The notes under the pieces: model-generated
Seen by the model: the letters and a program-made list of their open reading frames with translations, nothing else
Told to the model about the DNA's origin: nothing
Databases searched by the model: none
Translations under genes and position numbers: made by a program
Source: Jaltomata sinuosa
Lineage: Eukaryota > Streptophyta > Magnoliopsida > Solanales > Solanaceae
Direction of reading: 5' to 3'
Length of the DNA stretch: 64,000 bases
Assembly (NCBI GenBank): GCA_003996215.1
Contig: QJPP01001687.1
Span: forward strand, 62,001-126,000
In this document: piece by piece, positions 11,763 to 22,906 of the stretch
Layout: each line of letters begins with the position of its first letter
How positions within the stretch are numbered: the stretch's first letter is position 1

Positions 11763-12003
11763 ATATTAACTATATAAGAGTTGTTTTTGAATACACCAAA
11801 TCAAATCATGAATAAAAAATAATATCAATATAATTACATTATTATTAATACATCCTGTTCAGTACTATTCTTATCTATCGTAAAACGATCCACATGCACT
11901 GATCTTCCTCATATTTATGAGGAAATAGAAATGTGTAGCAAGTAGTATTAACTATATCAGGGTTGTTCTTGAATACACCAAATCAAATGGTGAATAAAAA
12001 ATA
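11763..12003. repeat. Tandem duplication of about 185 bp, first copy and start of second
   Basis: Copy one spans about 11763-11947 (TTAACTATATAAGAGTTGTT onward to GTGTAGCAAGTAG). Copy two starts at about 11948 (TTAACTATATCAGGGTTGTT), is cut at 12003 by the Mutator-like element and resumes at 19708-19834 with the GATCCACATGC and GAAATAGAAACGTGTAGCATG words in the same order. 11632-11762 holds nothing recognisable. Confidence 0.8.
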
Positions 12004-12239
12004 GAGAAAAGACATCAAAACACCCCTAAACTTGTCCGACAAACTTACTTTAGACCTTTAACTCTACGGACATTTATTTACCCCCCATAAGAACTTTAAA
12101 GTAAATTATTTTCAACCCTTCACAGCTCAGCCCAAATCAAGACTGAGTGTTGTTGAACCACACGTGTTTTAATTGGTTCACGTCATTTAATGAATATTAT
12201 ATATATATATATATGCACTACTAAAAACAACTCAAAAAG

Positions 12240-12650
12240 GGACGGATAGAAAAGCGAAGGACAACGTCGCTTCTGAAAAGCGACGAAAAAAGCGATGTTG
12301 TCCATCGCTTTTCTATTTTTTTTTAATTTATAATTATTTTTTTACAAAAGCGAAGGACAGCGTCTCTTTGTCCGTCGGTTTTATTGGCGGTTTTTTGCGC
12401 CAAAATTATTTACAAATAATTAATTTTATTTTTTATGATAAGCGACGGACAGCGTCGCAATTATAAAAAAAAATTAAAAAATAACTTTAAAGAAAGAGAC
12501 GTTGTCCGTCGCTTTCTTTAAAATTTAATTTATATTAAAAAAATAGAAAAGCAACGGACAACATCGCTTTTGTCAGTCGCTTTTCGGTCAATACGCGGTC
12601 AACACATTTAGAAAAGCGACGGACAAAAGCTACACTGTCCGTCGCTTTTT
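12240..12650. repeat. CACTA left subterminal repeats
   Basis: Repeated AAAGCGACGGACAACGTCGC-type words and their complement occur in both orientations, so neighbouring copies can pair into hairpins. In En/Spm elements subterminal arrays bind the TnpA-like protein. That role is inferred here. Confidence 0.8.
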
Positions 12651-12675
12651 AGAAAATAAAGTGACCCAGATCGGG

Positions 12676-12840
12676 TCACTCTTCATTTTCCTCTTCTCTC
12701 TTCTCTCTTCTCTTCTCTCTTCTCTCCACAAACCTCCACACACCTCCACACCTCCACACCTTCAAACCATCGTTGCCGCCGCTACCTTCGCTGACGTTTC
12801 TGCCGCCGCCGCCTCCTTCCTCCTCCATTATTAATTTTTG
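12676..12840. repeat. CT-rich tract and short C-rich leader
   Basis: A (TTCTC)n-like tract spans about 12683-12726, followed by CCTCCACA repeats and GCCGCCGCC triplets. It sits between the subterminal array and the transposase gene and probably belongs to the transposase promoter or 5' leader. Confidence 0.5.
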
Positions 12841-13224
12841 GGTTAGGGCTATTTTAAAATTCAAGGTTAGATTTTTTTTTCCAATTACATTACATTTATT
12901 TTAGGTTAATGTTAGATTAAGAACATTGTTAGTTGTTATGTAGATTAGAACTTGAATTAGTAGTATTTAAAATTTCAAGTTAGGGTTTATTTGATATTTT
13001 TTGTTATTATTAGCAAATTTGTTAGTTTCGAATCTTAAAATATTTTTTTGTCATTTATTTTAAGTTAGTGTTAGATTATGAACATTGCTAGTTGTGAATC
13101 TTGAATAATGTTATGAACATTTATAATTCATATAATTGAATTTGTGAACTTGAATTTGAGAAGTTTGAACTTGAATTTGATTTTAGAATTTGTGAGCATA
13201 GTAAATATCTTAGGCTCTTGATTT

Positions 13225-14290
13225 TAAGTTTGAATTAGGTTCTTGAATTTGATAGTGAAGTTGGAAATTTTGAATTAGTTTATATTGTTGGGTTATAATC
13301 TTGAATTAGTTTTCAACTTTAGGTTGTTGAATTAGGTTCTTGAATTTGATAGTGAAGTTGGAAATTTTGAATTAGCTTATATTGTTGGGTTATAATCTTG
13401 AATTAGTTTTCAACTTAGGTTGTTGAATTAGGTTCTTAATTTGATAGTGAAGTTGAATATTTTGAATTAGTTTATATTGTTGGGTTATAATCTTGAATTA
13501 GTTTTCAACTTAGGTTGTTGAATTAGGTTCTTGAATTTGATAGTGAAATTGAAAATTTTGAATTAGTTTATATTGTTGGATTATAATCTTGAATTAGTTT
13601 TCAACTTAGGTTGTTGAATTAGGTTCTTGAATTTGATAGTGAAGTTGAATATTTTGAATTAGTTTATATTGTTGAGTTATAATTTTGAGTTAGTTTTCAA
13701 CTTTAGGTTGTTGAATTAGGTTCTTGAATATGATAGTGAAGTTGGAAATTTTGAATTAGTTTATATTGTTGAGTTATAATTTTGAGTTAGTTTTCGACTT
13801 TAGGTTGTTGAATTAGTTTCTTGAATTTGATAGTGAAGTTGGAAATTTTGAATTAGTTTATATTGTTGGGTTATAATCTTGAATTAGTTTTTAACTTTAG
13901 GTTGTTGAATTAGGTTTTGAATTTGATAGTGAAGTTGAAAATTTTGAATTAGTTTATATTTTTGGGTTATAATCTTGAATTAGTTTTTAACTTTAGGTTG
14001 TTGAATTAGGTTCTTGAATTTGATAGTGAAGTTGAAAATTTTGAATTAGTTTATATTGTTGGGTTATAATCTTGAATTAGTTTTCAACTTTAGATTATTG
14101 AATCGGTTCTTGAATTTGATAGTGAAGTTGAAAATTTTGAATTAGTTTATATTGTTGGGTTATAATCTTGAATTAGTTTTCAACTTTAGATTGTTGAATT
14201 AGGTTCTTGAATTTGATAGTGAAGTTGGAAATTTTGAATTAGTTTATATTGTTGGGTTATAATCTTGAATTAGTTTTCAACTTTAGTTTA
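13225..14290. repeat. Tandem array, about 11 x 97 bp, upstream of the CACTA transposase
   Basis: A unit of about 95-97 bp containing GAATTAGGTTCTTGAATTTG, AGTGAAGTTG, AATTAGTTTATATTGTTGGG and TTGAATTAGTTTTCAACTTT is repeated about eleven times with few changes. It ends 50 bp before TTTTTGTAG|ATG, a good splice acceptor at the transposase start, so the array probably lies in a 5' UTR intron. Units gain or lose single bases and are AT-rich. Confidence 0.88.
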
Positions 14291-14343
14291 TGTTATGAAC
14301 GTCAACGAGTATAATTTATAATTGAATTATTATATTTTTGTAG

Positions 14344-17300
14344 ATGGATCATCGCTTGTGGATGTATGATATGCATTATGAAAATGATGGTCCTATTAAA
14401 CCCGAATTTTTTGAAGGAGTTAGAGGTTTTATCGAGCATGCAATGTCACTAGACAACTATCAAAGTCATGGTGTGGTTAGGTGTCCTTGTAGTAAATGCC
14501 GGTGCATGACATTTTTTAATCCAGATACAGTTATGGTTCATCTCTATCGTAATGAATTTAAGCCTAGATATTTTTTGTGGGTTGATCATGATGAGAAAGA
14601 TGGGTTGAATGATATATTTTATAATTCGCTGCCTATGAATGAATATATTAGGGTTGAACATGATAGGTCTCAAGATGATAGGGTTGCACACGATAGGGTG
14701 CATGAAATGGTTAATGATGCTTTCGAGGTTTAAGATGGGATGGAACCCAAACAGTATTTAGAAGATGAAGCTCCTAATAAAGAAGCAAAATGCTTCTATG
14801 AATAATTATAAGAGGCTAATCGTCCATTATGTGAAGGAAATTCGCATTCTGCTTTGTCAATTGCAGTTAGACTATTGAGTATCAAATCATATTGGAGTGC
14901 TCCTCAAACTCTTATGGAATCTGTAGTTAATCTTGTGGGGGAAGTAGCTAATAATACAGAGTTGAAGATACCTAAGAATTTCTATGAAGCAAAGAAATTG
15001 GTTTCCAAGTTAGGATTGTCATATGATAGAATTAGTTGTTGTGTAAATGGTTGCATGTTGTTCTATAAGTATGATGATCATCTTGACAATTGTAAGTTTT
15101 GTGGACATGCTCGATATAAGCGGACTCCCGATGGAAAGATGGTTCCAATTAAGGCGATGCACTATCTACCTCTTATACCTAGGTTAAAGAGGTTGTACGC
15201 TTCAATGAGTTCTGCCCCACATATGAGATGGCACCGTGAAATAAAAAGCCACTGGGTGTCTTGTCTCATCCATCAGATGGAGAAGCTTGAAAATATTTTG
15301 ATAGAACATATCCTGATTTTGCTAGAGAACCAAGAAATGTTAGATTGAGATTGTGTGCAGATGGTTTCCCACCATTCTCTAATAATGCTGCACCTTATTC
15401 TTGCTGGCCTGTATTTCTTACTCCGTATAATCTTCCGCCTAAAATGTGTATGACTAGTCCCTACATATTTTTAAGTTGTATTATCCCGGGTCTCTGTAAT
15501 CCAAAAAATTTGATTGATGTCTATCTGCAACCATTGATAGATGAGCTAAAACAATTATGGTTTGCCGATGTAATGGCATATGATATATCAAGTAAGCAAA
15601 ATTTTACTATGCGTGCTTCTTTAATGTAGACTATTAATGATTTTTCTGCATATGGGATGTTGTCGGGTTGGATGACTGCTGGAAAGTTAGCTTGCCCGCA
15701 TTGCATGGAAAATTCTAAAGCATTCACTTTAAAGCATGGCCAAAAAAATTACTGATTTGATTGTCACCGTCAGTTCTTGCCAATGGACCACGAGTTTAGA
15801 GATATGAAAAATGCATTCAGAAAGAATTAGGTTGAAAATGATCCACCACCTCCATCACTTTCAGGACATCAGATTTGGGAGAAAGTTAGTCAGTTGTCTA
15901 AAATTATAGATTTAGGAGAGAGTTCTAGACTTCCTGGATATGGTGTTGAACATAATTGGACCAAACAAAGCATATTTTGGGATTTACCATATTGAAAGGA
16001 TAATCTTCTATGACATAATCTTGATGTGATGCACATTGAAAAAAATAATTTTGATAATTTGTTCAACACAATAATGGATGTTAAGGGCAAGACAAAAGAC
16101 AATCCAAAAGCTAGAATGGACTTAAAGGAATATTGTAGGATAAAGGAGTTGTGTTTGCAGGAAATGAGAAATGGTAAAGTGGTTAAGCCCAAGACAAGTT
16201 TTTCATTCACATTGGATGAGAAACGAGAAATTTATGAGTGGGTGAAGAATTTGAGAATGCCCGAGGGCTATGCTTCGAATTTGGGAAAGAGGACAGATAT
16301 GGATGAAGGAAAATTGATTGGTATGAAAAGCCATGATTGTCATATTTTTATGAAAACTTTGATTCCTATCGCATTTAGCCACCTACCCGACAAGATATGA
16401 AAATCAATCACAGAAATAAGTCTATTCTTCAAAGATTTGTGTTCTAACACTTTGTTGGAGAGTAGCTTGGAAAGGATGCAATAAAATATTCCTGTTAACA
16501 CCACTAAGTTGGAGAAGATCTTTCCATGTGGCTTTTTTGATGTGATGGAGCATCTTCCAGTTCACCTTATAGAAAAGGCACGCCTTGGGAGCCCAGTTCA
16601 AACAAGATGGATGTATCCATTCGAGAGGTAATGACCCTTTATTGCTTTTGTTATTCTTTCTTAAACGTATTATATTAATTAGCTAACATGCAATTATATA
16701 GGACAATTGACAAGTGCAAACAAACTATTAAGCAAAAGGGAAAGATCGAAAGATCAATCTGTGAAGCTTATCTTGCAAAAGAAACTGCTCATTTTTGTTC
16801 TTACTACTTCGGGAATGAAGTGCAATGTAAGAGAAATAGAGTCAATCGCAATGATGACGGTGATGGTGATCCTATGTTTGAACCTATTTAAATTTTTAAT
16901 CAACCTGGGCGAGGATCTAAAAAGCGTCAAAGACGAGGTTTCACTAGTGTTGAAAAGCAATCAGTTGTGACACATATTTTGCTCAATTGTCCCGACATTC
17001 AATCATATATTAAGTAAGTCTTGTTGAATTGTATTATCGAATTACATAAATTTAAATACTAAGTGTTAATTAAACTAACAAAATATCTCAATGTACTCTT
17101 AACAGTAAATTCGTAAGCATATGGGGAAATGATGCCATATATACAAACTTTTTTGATTGGCTGAAAAAATATGTAAGTGCGTAAAAGCTCAATTACTCAT
17201 TTACGCTTAATATTGAATCAACATGTATAATATACTCATTTACTAAAATTTAATTTGTAGGTTTTTTATGAACATAATACTGTCGAACATCCAAAATTGG

Positions 17301-18016
17301 TGAGAGATGTTGCACTTGGGCCTGAAAGTCAAATTCAGACGATGACTAAGTATTGTGTGAATGGCTTCAAGTTTCAAACTGAAAAAGTTTCTAAGTATAA
17401 GAAAACTAATAATAACGGAGTGTGCATTCAAGGTGATGTCGACGGTAATGGCAAAACTATTGAATATTATGGTGTCATACAAGAGATTATTGAAGTTAGA
17501 TATCCTGGTTGGCCGAAAAAAAAGATAGTGCTATTTCGGTGCAAGTGGTTTGATCCTTCACATAGAGGTACTAAGGTGAATCAACAACATAATATAATTG
17601 AAGTAAAGCATACGAGACAATATGGTCGCTATGATCCTTTTATCATTGCACAAAATGTTAAGCAGGTGTATTACACTCCGTATCCGTTGTGCAGAGATAA
17701 GGTTGATTGGTGGGTGGTCATAAAAACTAAGCCCGTGGGTAGGATTGAGATTGAGAATGTGTTAGATGTGGCGTACCGTAATGATGTCGCAGTTGTTCAT
17801 CAAGCAGTGGATGCTGAGTTGAAAAACAATCTAGAACATCCTCAACACATATTAGAAGAAGTTTCTGATGATGAGTTGATTGCCATCGCAAATCTTGAGG
17901 GACAAATAACTAAGGAGGAAGAATGAGACGATGAATATGAAATAAGTGATGAGGAAGAATGGGAGACTGATGAAAATGAATCAAGTGAGGACGAAGATTG
18001 GGAGAATATAGACTAG
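14344..18016 (+). pseudogene. TNP2-type CACTA transposase, broken
   Basis: The transposase that would recognise the CACTA ends. The ATG at 14344 follows an acceptor. The N-terminal transposase-associated domain (14344-14733) has the CPCSKC cysteines and FLWVDHDE. The TNP2 core runs about 14854-16400 with CKFCGHARYK near 15090 and a catalytic-region segment near 15345-15720. A DUF4218-like part follows, about 16500-17010 (FPCGFFDVMEHLP), then a DUF4216-like part at 17297-17926 (GVIQEIIEVRYPGW). Probable introns are about 16626-16701, 17012-17105 and 17171-17261. In-frame stops lie at 14731, around 14800 and at 15627, others follow, and a frameshift lies near 15250-15290. An acidic Glu/Asp-rich tail runs to about 18016. 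Confidence 0.88.
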
Positions 18017-18595
18017 TTTGTAATTTTTTTTATAGTTATGATTATGATTTTAATTTCTTTAATACTCATGATTATGATTTTTTTTAATACTTATAGACTA
18101 GTATGTAATTTTTTTTATACTTATGATTATGATTTTAATTTCTGTAATACTTATGATTATGATTTTCTTTAATACTTATAATTTTCTTTATATATTTTAA
18201 TGTAAATTTGCATACAAATGTCATCAGGTGACGACAGATTGCACAACTTATGCCTTGGCAGATTTTGAGAGACAACAAAGGGAGAAAGATAGAGATATGT
18301 GCTAGACTGTCGAGCCTCTTAGATTGACTTTCTTTTAGTTTGCATTAGTTTTTTGACACTTTATTTATAATTTTGTACTTCTTTTATATTTTGAAACACT
18401 TTGTAGGTTCTTTAGGTGGATCTTTTATGTATTTAATGAATGTTTTACTTCATATTTAGTTTCTTGTTGATGTTGTAGTCGCTTTATGAATGTTGTGGCA
18501 ACAATTAGTGCTTATTTGGGCTGTATTTGAATTAATTTTGTAAATGGCAGGTGGTGCATATTGAAAATGCAGATTTTTGCAGCTGGAAAAAATGC

Positions 18596-18795
18596 AGAAA
18601 AGCGACGGACAACGTCTCTTTTGTCCGTCGCTTTTCTGATTTTTTTTTAAAAAAATTCTCAGAAAAAGCGACGCTGTCCGTCGCTTTTGGAAAAGCGACA
18701 GACCATTTTCCCACGGAAGTGACACCGTCGCTTTTCCGTTGCTTTTGGCCAAAAAAGCGACGGCCAGCGTCCCTTTTGGCCGTCTCTTTTTAGCC
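18596..18795. repeat. CACTA right subterminal repeats
   Basis: AAAAGCGACGGACAACGTCT and complementary TTTGTCCGTCGCTTTT words lie in inverted pairs just inside the right terminus, matching 12240-12650. 18017-18595 holds T-rich non-coding sequence and no recognised exon. Confidence 0.8.
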
Positions 18796-18805
18796 TTTTT
18801 TAGTA

Positions 18806-18808
<3 letters not shown>

Positions 18809-18887
<79 letters not shown>

Positions 18888-18888
18888 A
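18809..18888. repeat. (AT)n-(GT)n-(AT)n microsatellite
   Basis: A compound dinucleotide tract immediately right of the CACTA end. A shorter (AT)n lies left of it at about 12196-12214. The CACTA element therefore landed in an existing AT microsatellite. Confidence 0.9.
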
Positions 18889-19597
18889 ACCTTCGTCCTT
18901 CACAATTCGCCACCGGTGATTTGCAAATCCACCGCCAACTACTCCTTACTCTATTCCTCATCCTTTTCACTATCGTCATTGTCAAATTCACAAGCTTACC
19001 GTCATTACTAACATCATCACCATAGTCATTAACTCCACAATACCCATCACTAATAGCAACACTCACTACCACCAACATCATCTCCACCATCATCAATTCC
19101 ACAATTTCCATCATCGCTACTGATATCAACTTCAAAATACTTCGCAATTGCTGTTAATTTCACAACACCTATCAACAACACTAACAATGTCAATCAAAAA
19201 TTTGACCACAAGAATCACACAAAAATAAATTTATTATGAAAGTAAAGAAAATGGCAGGAGATTGAAATGGTGGTGAGAAATGGATGGATGGTGGTGTGTG
19301 TGGAGGCGATTTGAACACCCTCCTCGGAGCCTTTAACAATCGCAATAGCCATCTCCGACAAGCTCTTTGTTCTATGCCAAGAAAAATAGAGTGTATTTTT
19401 TTGTTCTTCATTCGGGTGGATGGAAGAGCTGGGTATGGGGATTGTGACGGAGAAAGAAGAACAGAGGAGGTGGCTTGTGGGTGGCCTACAGTGGTTGTGA
19501 AGAAGAAGAAGAAGGTGGAAAGAGAAAAAAAAAGATTAATAAATAAATAAAATTGGGATCTGGTCAACTTTTTATCCATTTTTCTGAAAATACTTTT
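18889..19597. other. MULE internal non-coding sequence
   Basis: The left part is a CAT/CAC/ATC-triplet-rich stretch (18950-19130). The right part has GAAGAAGAAG and GGTGG words (19250-19520). Open frames on both strands (19190-19579 minus, 19284-19550 plus) are low in complexity and match no family I know. A captured gene fragment (Pack-MULE style) cannot be excluded. Confidence 0.4.
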
Positions 19598-19707
19598 CTT
19601 GTTAGAGGATGTATTAAATTCACTTTAAAGTTGTTAAGGGGGTAAATAAATGCCAGTAAAATTTAAATTTATCAGACAAATTTAAAAATGTTTTGATAAC
19701 TTTTATC

Positions 19708-19834
19708 TAAAAAATAAAATTAACATAACCAATTACATTATTATTAATACATTCTATTCGGTACTATTCTTAAACGATCCACATGCTCGGTGATATTTAT
19801 GAGGAGGAAATAGAAACGTGTAGCATGTAGTATT
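19708..19834. repeat. Tandem duplication, rest of the second copy
   Basis: It continues the 185-bp duplicate interrupted at 12003. It repeats TTACATTATTATTAATACAT, AAACGATCCACATGC and TTTATGAGGA from the copy at 11830-11940. Confidence 0.8.
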
Positions 19835-20285
19835 ACACATATCTCTAATCTTATGACTGGTGGACCCCTATCAATGTCTCCTTTTTATTTGCAAAGTTTT
19901 GTTCCACTGATCATTTCATTTCATATAATACAAAGCACGATTCACTGATACATCACAAATCCGGTGCCACTGTCACTGGCCATACTAATTTCCATCGATC
20001 AACTTCCTCACACTCATTTTGCTGTTTTCTTCTTCTTTCATTTTATACTAGCTTTTACGCTTTCTTCACTTCTTTGTAGACTTGTATTTTTCCAAGATTC
20101 TAATTTTGATTCTGAAAAGTAGGGTCTTTCTCTAATCCAAAGATGCTCTTCAAAAAAGGGTATTCTTATTCCCAGTATATGATTCTGAATTAATTATAAC
20201 TACCTTTTGGGAATCATATAAATCTCATCCTAGCTCTAGACATATATATACTAGCTTGATCACCAATTATTTGGAAGTTGTGGAA
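19835..20285 (+). promoter_or_regulatory. Upstream region of the MYB gene
   Basis: Non-coding, pyrimidine-rich (CTTCTTCTTTC near 20030). TATA-like words lie near 20043 (TTTTATACTAG) and 20242 (CATATATATACT). The second is about 40 bp before the ATG and is too close unless the 5' UTR is very short. No transcription start or specific binding site can be fixed. Confidence 0.35.
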
Positions 20286-21362
20286 ATGGAAACTTTATTT
20301 CCTAGTTCGTTGAGCAGAGAGTGGACTAAAGAAGAGAACAAGCAGTTTGAAAGTGCTATTGCAATATTTGATGAAAATACTCCTAATAGGTGGTTTAAGG
20401 TGGCAGCCCTGATCCCTGGAAAGACAGTTGTTGATGTAATAAATCAATACAAAGAACTTGTTGCAGATGTTTATGACATCGAAGCTGGATTGGTTCCAAA
20501 TCCTGGTTATTTTGCCTCTTCGATTACGTTAGAATTGGTTGATCATTGTGGATTACAAACATTTAGAAAGAGAAGCAGCAGATCTTCTGATCAAGAAAGA
20601 AAGAAAGGTGTACCATGGACAGAGGAAGAACACAGGTGCATCCTTGATCTTCATACTCCTCCGTCCCAAAAGAGATTGTATTTGGACAGTCAAAAGATTT
20701 TATGTCCGAATTCACACTAAACATTAGTTAGTTTGACCCAAGACACTCTTTTTCTGGGACGGAGGGAGTAGTTGTTTCCTCTTAACTCTGTTATTTTTTT
20801 CTTAAATTTGTTGCTTGTGATGTTAGTAGAATTTTACTTAATTTTTTTAATTTGGTATAGGAGATTCCTGATGGGACTTGAGAAGTATGGAAAAGGGGAC
20901 TGGAGGAACATATCGAAGAAAATGGTAATTTCAAGAACACCAACTCAAGTGGCTAGTCATGCTCAGAAATACTACCAGAGACAGCTTTCAGGAGGCAAAG
21001 ATAAGAGGAGGCCTAGTATTCATGACATTACCACTGTCCATTTCACCGCCGACGCCGCGTCCCAAAACAACCTAGTATACAACATCAATTCTTTGTCTAA
21101 AGAAAAGTTTTATGCAACCAGCTGCTCCTCTTTCCAGAAATTCACAAACACAACAGATATAGTGAACTGCTGGAGTGCTAGCTTATCAAGTAATCATGAA
21201 GATCTGATGGATTTTGGATCATCTTATGGAAGTTCGTCGTTTGTCGCGTACCCCTATGAGATTGCTTCACAGTCTTGGGATGAACATGGAGCTGACGATA
21301 TTACTATTAATGGTAATTCGCAGCTCCAGTTCCAATCAACAAGATATCAGATATGGGATTGA
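20286..21362 (+). CDS. DIVARICATA-like R-R-type MYB transcription factor
   Basis: A nuclear DNA-binding regulator. Two exons, 20286-20635 and 20861-21362, joined by a GT-AG intron, give 852 nt and 283 aa without a stop. The first ATG in frame is at 20286. The first SANT/MYB domain is at residues 11-63 (REWTKEENKQFE, W36, YKELV). The second, DNA-binding domain is at residues 107-157: PWTEEEH, then W131, ending SHAQKYY at 149-155. The family norm is SHAQKYF, so the last residue is Phe to Tyr. A KDKRRPSIHD segment follows, then a Ser-rich C-terminus with no known domain. The intron falls inside the second MYB domain, right after TEEEH. Length matches DIVARICATA-type proteins of about 300 aa. This is the only intact gene in the window. 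Its biological role is not shown by the sequence. Confidence 0.92.
20656..20768. mobile_element. Small Stowaway MITE in the MYB intron, 113 bp
   Basis: Its ends CTCCTCCGTCCCAAAAGAG and CTTTTTCTGGGACGGAGGGAG form an inverted repeat, flanked by TA at 20654-20655 and 20769-20770. It makes up about half of the 225-bp intron and leaves donor and acceptor intact. Confidence 0.85.
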
Positions 21363-22605
21363 TCAGTGGCAGGGTTGAAAAATGTCTTATCTAGGATTCT
21401 GTTTTCATTTGTGATCTTGTTATTAAATTATTAATTAATGTAATTCAAGTTTAGTTTGGTATACGTGGTCTAATTTGTGTGTCACTCTTTCAGATTTCTT
21501 CAAATGAAAATCTTCGACCAAGTCTCCCCATCGGTTTCAACCTTTTTTCGTTTGATCATGTAAACATATAAGTTTGTCTCGTCTGCTTGCGTTGCACATT
21601 TTACCAGAGTACTGATCGAACACTAGTCAAAGCGGATCTAGGATTAAGGGTGAGTTCAATTGAATCCATTATTTTCATTATCTACTATAGTCTATAGATA
21701 CATCTGTGAGCAGCCCCGAAAAGATGTACAAATGGAGTATATGTTTTGAATCCGTGTTTTCAAAGAATTCATAATTTTGAACCCGTTATATTTAAGTCCC
21801 AAATTCGCCTCTAGCAATATAACATATCTCATAAACTTACGTTTCGTTTTAGAAAACTACTCGAAGATAAAATACACTTCTCATGGTTCATTTCAAAATT
21901 GAAACTTTAAAGCTTGCAAATATTGTTTTGTTACTCTCATTTTGTATAGGGAATATTTTTTTTTTCTTTTGATTGATGAATAATGGAACTATGAAAGAAA
22001 TCAGTATAATATTTTGGTTGTTGATACGATTTTTGTTTCTTTTCCTGACCAAACACAAAAGTGTAATAAAAAGTTTTGTTTCTTTTTTCCCCAAAAATTT
22101 CCATAGAATTCTTCCATATTGAAACTGTCTGACGATTACTTCGGCTCGAGGTTTTCCACTAGCTAATAATACTACCACTTTTAGACTAGTGCAGAAACTT
22201 TTGTTTTTTGTTTATTTTCTTAAAACTAAAGGCAAAATGGGACCTCTTGACCTGTGTTGTGCATAGAAAGACCCTGCCCCTTTTTCCCCCATTTCTTAAA
22301 ACATTAGGCAACAAGGCATGTCACTGGAAGCAGATGCCAGTCCAAATCATTCACCCTATCTTTAATTTCACTTTGCACAATATGATATTCCAGAGGATCT
22401 GATTGAAACTGGAGATCAGGATGCTCCTTCCTTTATTCAGTTTAACTGTTATACATAGGTCGTGTAAAAGAATTGTCATACTATCATGCCACTTTTAAGG
22501 TAACTATAGATATATGAAAAGTGAGATTAGTAATCTGAAAAATTACCTGATACAACATGTCAAAATAACTAATAGTTTTTGCACTATAAATATAAGTAAT
22601 AAAAG
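21363..22605. other. MYB 3' flank, intergenic
   Basis: No second gene is seen. The region just after the stop is AT-rich and should hold the 3' UTR, but no clear AATAAA signal was found. Short frames (21888-22178 minus, 22208-22402 plus) look random. Confidence 0.4.
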
Positions 22606-22906
22606 AACCCGAAAGGGTGGCTGAGTTGGTGTAGCAGGGGTATCCCATAACGGAGACCACAGATCGAATTTCACTTGATCCTCTCTCAGTAGGCTGAGGT
22701 TGGTGCAATGAGTATGGTATGCCAAAAAGGGATGCTAGGGGGATATCCCCCACTTTGTCCCTTTCCGAGTCGAATTCGTCATATGGGGTTTGTTTAGTGC
22801 AGTTTAGTCTCATGTGTGATTTGTGAGCTATTGCATAGAAACAGGTTTACCCAGTGCGCATCCGAAAGATAACGACGGCGGATTTCCCAAAAAAAAAGAA
22901 AAGAAA
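22606..22906 (+). mobile_element. tRNA-derived SINE (Solanaceae SolS-like)
   Basis: The head looks like a tRNA: box A TGGCTGAGTTGG at 22618-22629 and box B-like GATCGAATTT at 22672-22681, about 43 bp apart, as in RNA polymerase III internal promoters. The body runs to GGCGGATTTCCC and an A-rich tail (22889-22906). AAAAGAA occurs at both sides and could be part of a target duplication. It does not fold as a tRNA gene because the 3' half is absent. Confidence 0.65.

Larger units (their letters stand above)
12216..18808 (+). mobile_element. CACTA (En/Spm) transposon, 6.6 kb, decayed
   Basis: Terminal inverted repeats start CACTACTAAAAA at 12216 and end TTTTTTAGTAGTG at 18808. Subterminal arrays of inverted GCGACGGACA words lie at both ends and a TNP2-type transposase gene on the plus strand lies inside. 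The insertion lies in an AT microsatellite. The flanking triplets are ATG and ATA, so a 3-bp target duplication is only approximate. Two ends are present, but the transposase is broken, so movement would need a helper. Confidence 0.9.
12004..19707. mobile_element. Mutator-like (MULE) TIR element carrying a CACTA insertion
   Basis: The ends are long inverted repeats of about 100 bp: 12004-12110 starts GAGAAAAGACATCAAAACAC, and 19598-19707 ends TTTTGATAACTTTTATC, with shared words ACATTTATTTACCCCC and AACTTTAAAGT. An A-rich 8-9 bp flank (AAAAATA plus neighbours) occurs on both sides, compatible with a MULE target duplication but not perfect. Without the CACTA insert the element is about 1.1 kb and shows no transposase, so it is non-autonomous. 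Confidence 0.7.

Noticed and set aside
13225..14290. Centromeric or satellite array
   Set aside because: Only about eleven units, all inside a CACTA element and ending at its transposase, so it is an element-internal array.
18800..19147. 115-codon minus-strand frame with YIYIYI and HTHTHT runs
   Set aside because: It is a translated (AT)n/(GT)n microsatellite and CAT-rich sequence.
22618..22690. Possible functional tRNA gene
   Set aside because: Boxes A and B are present but no acceptor stem or TPsiC arm pairing follows. The body and A-rich tail fit a SINE.
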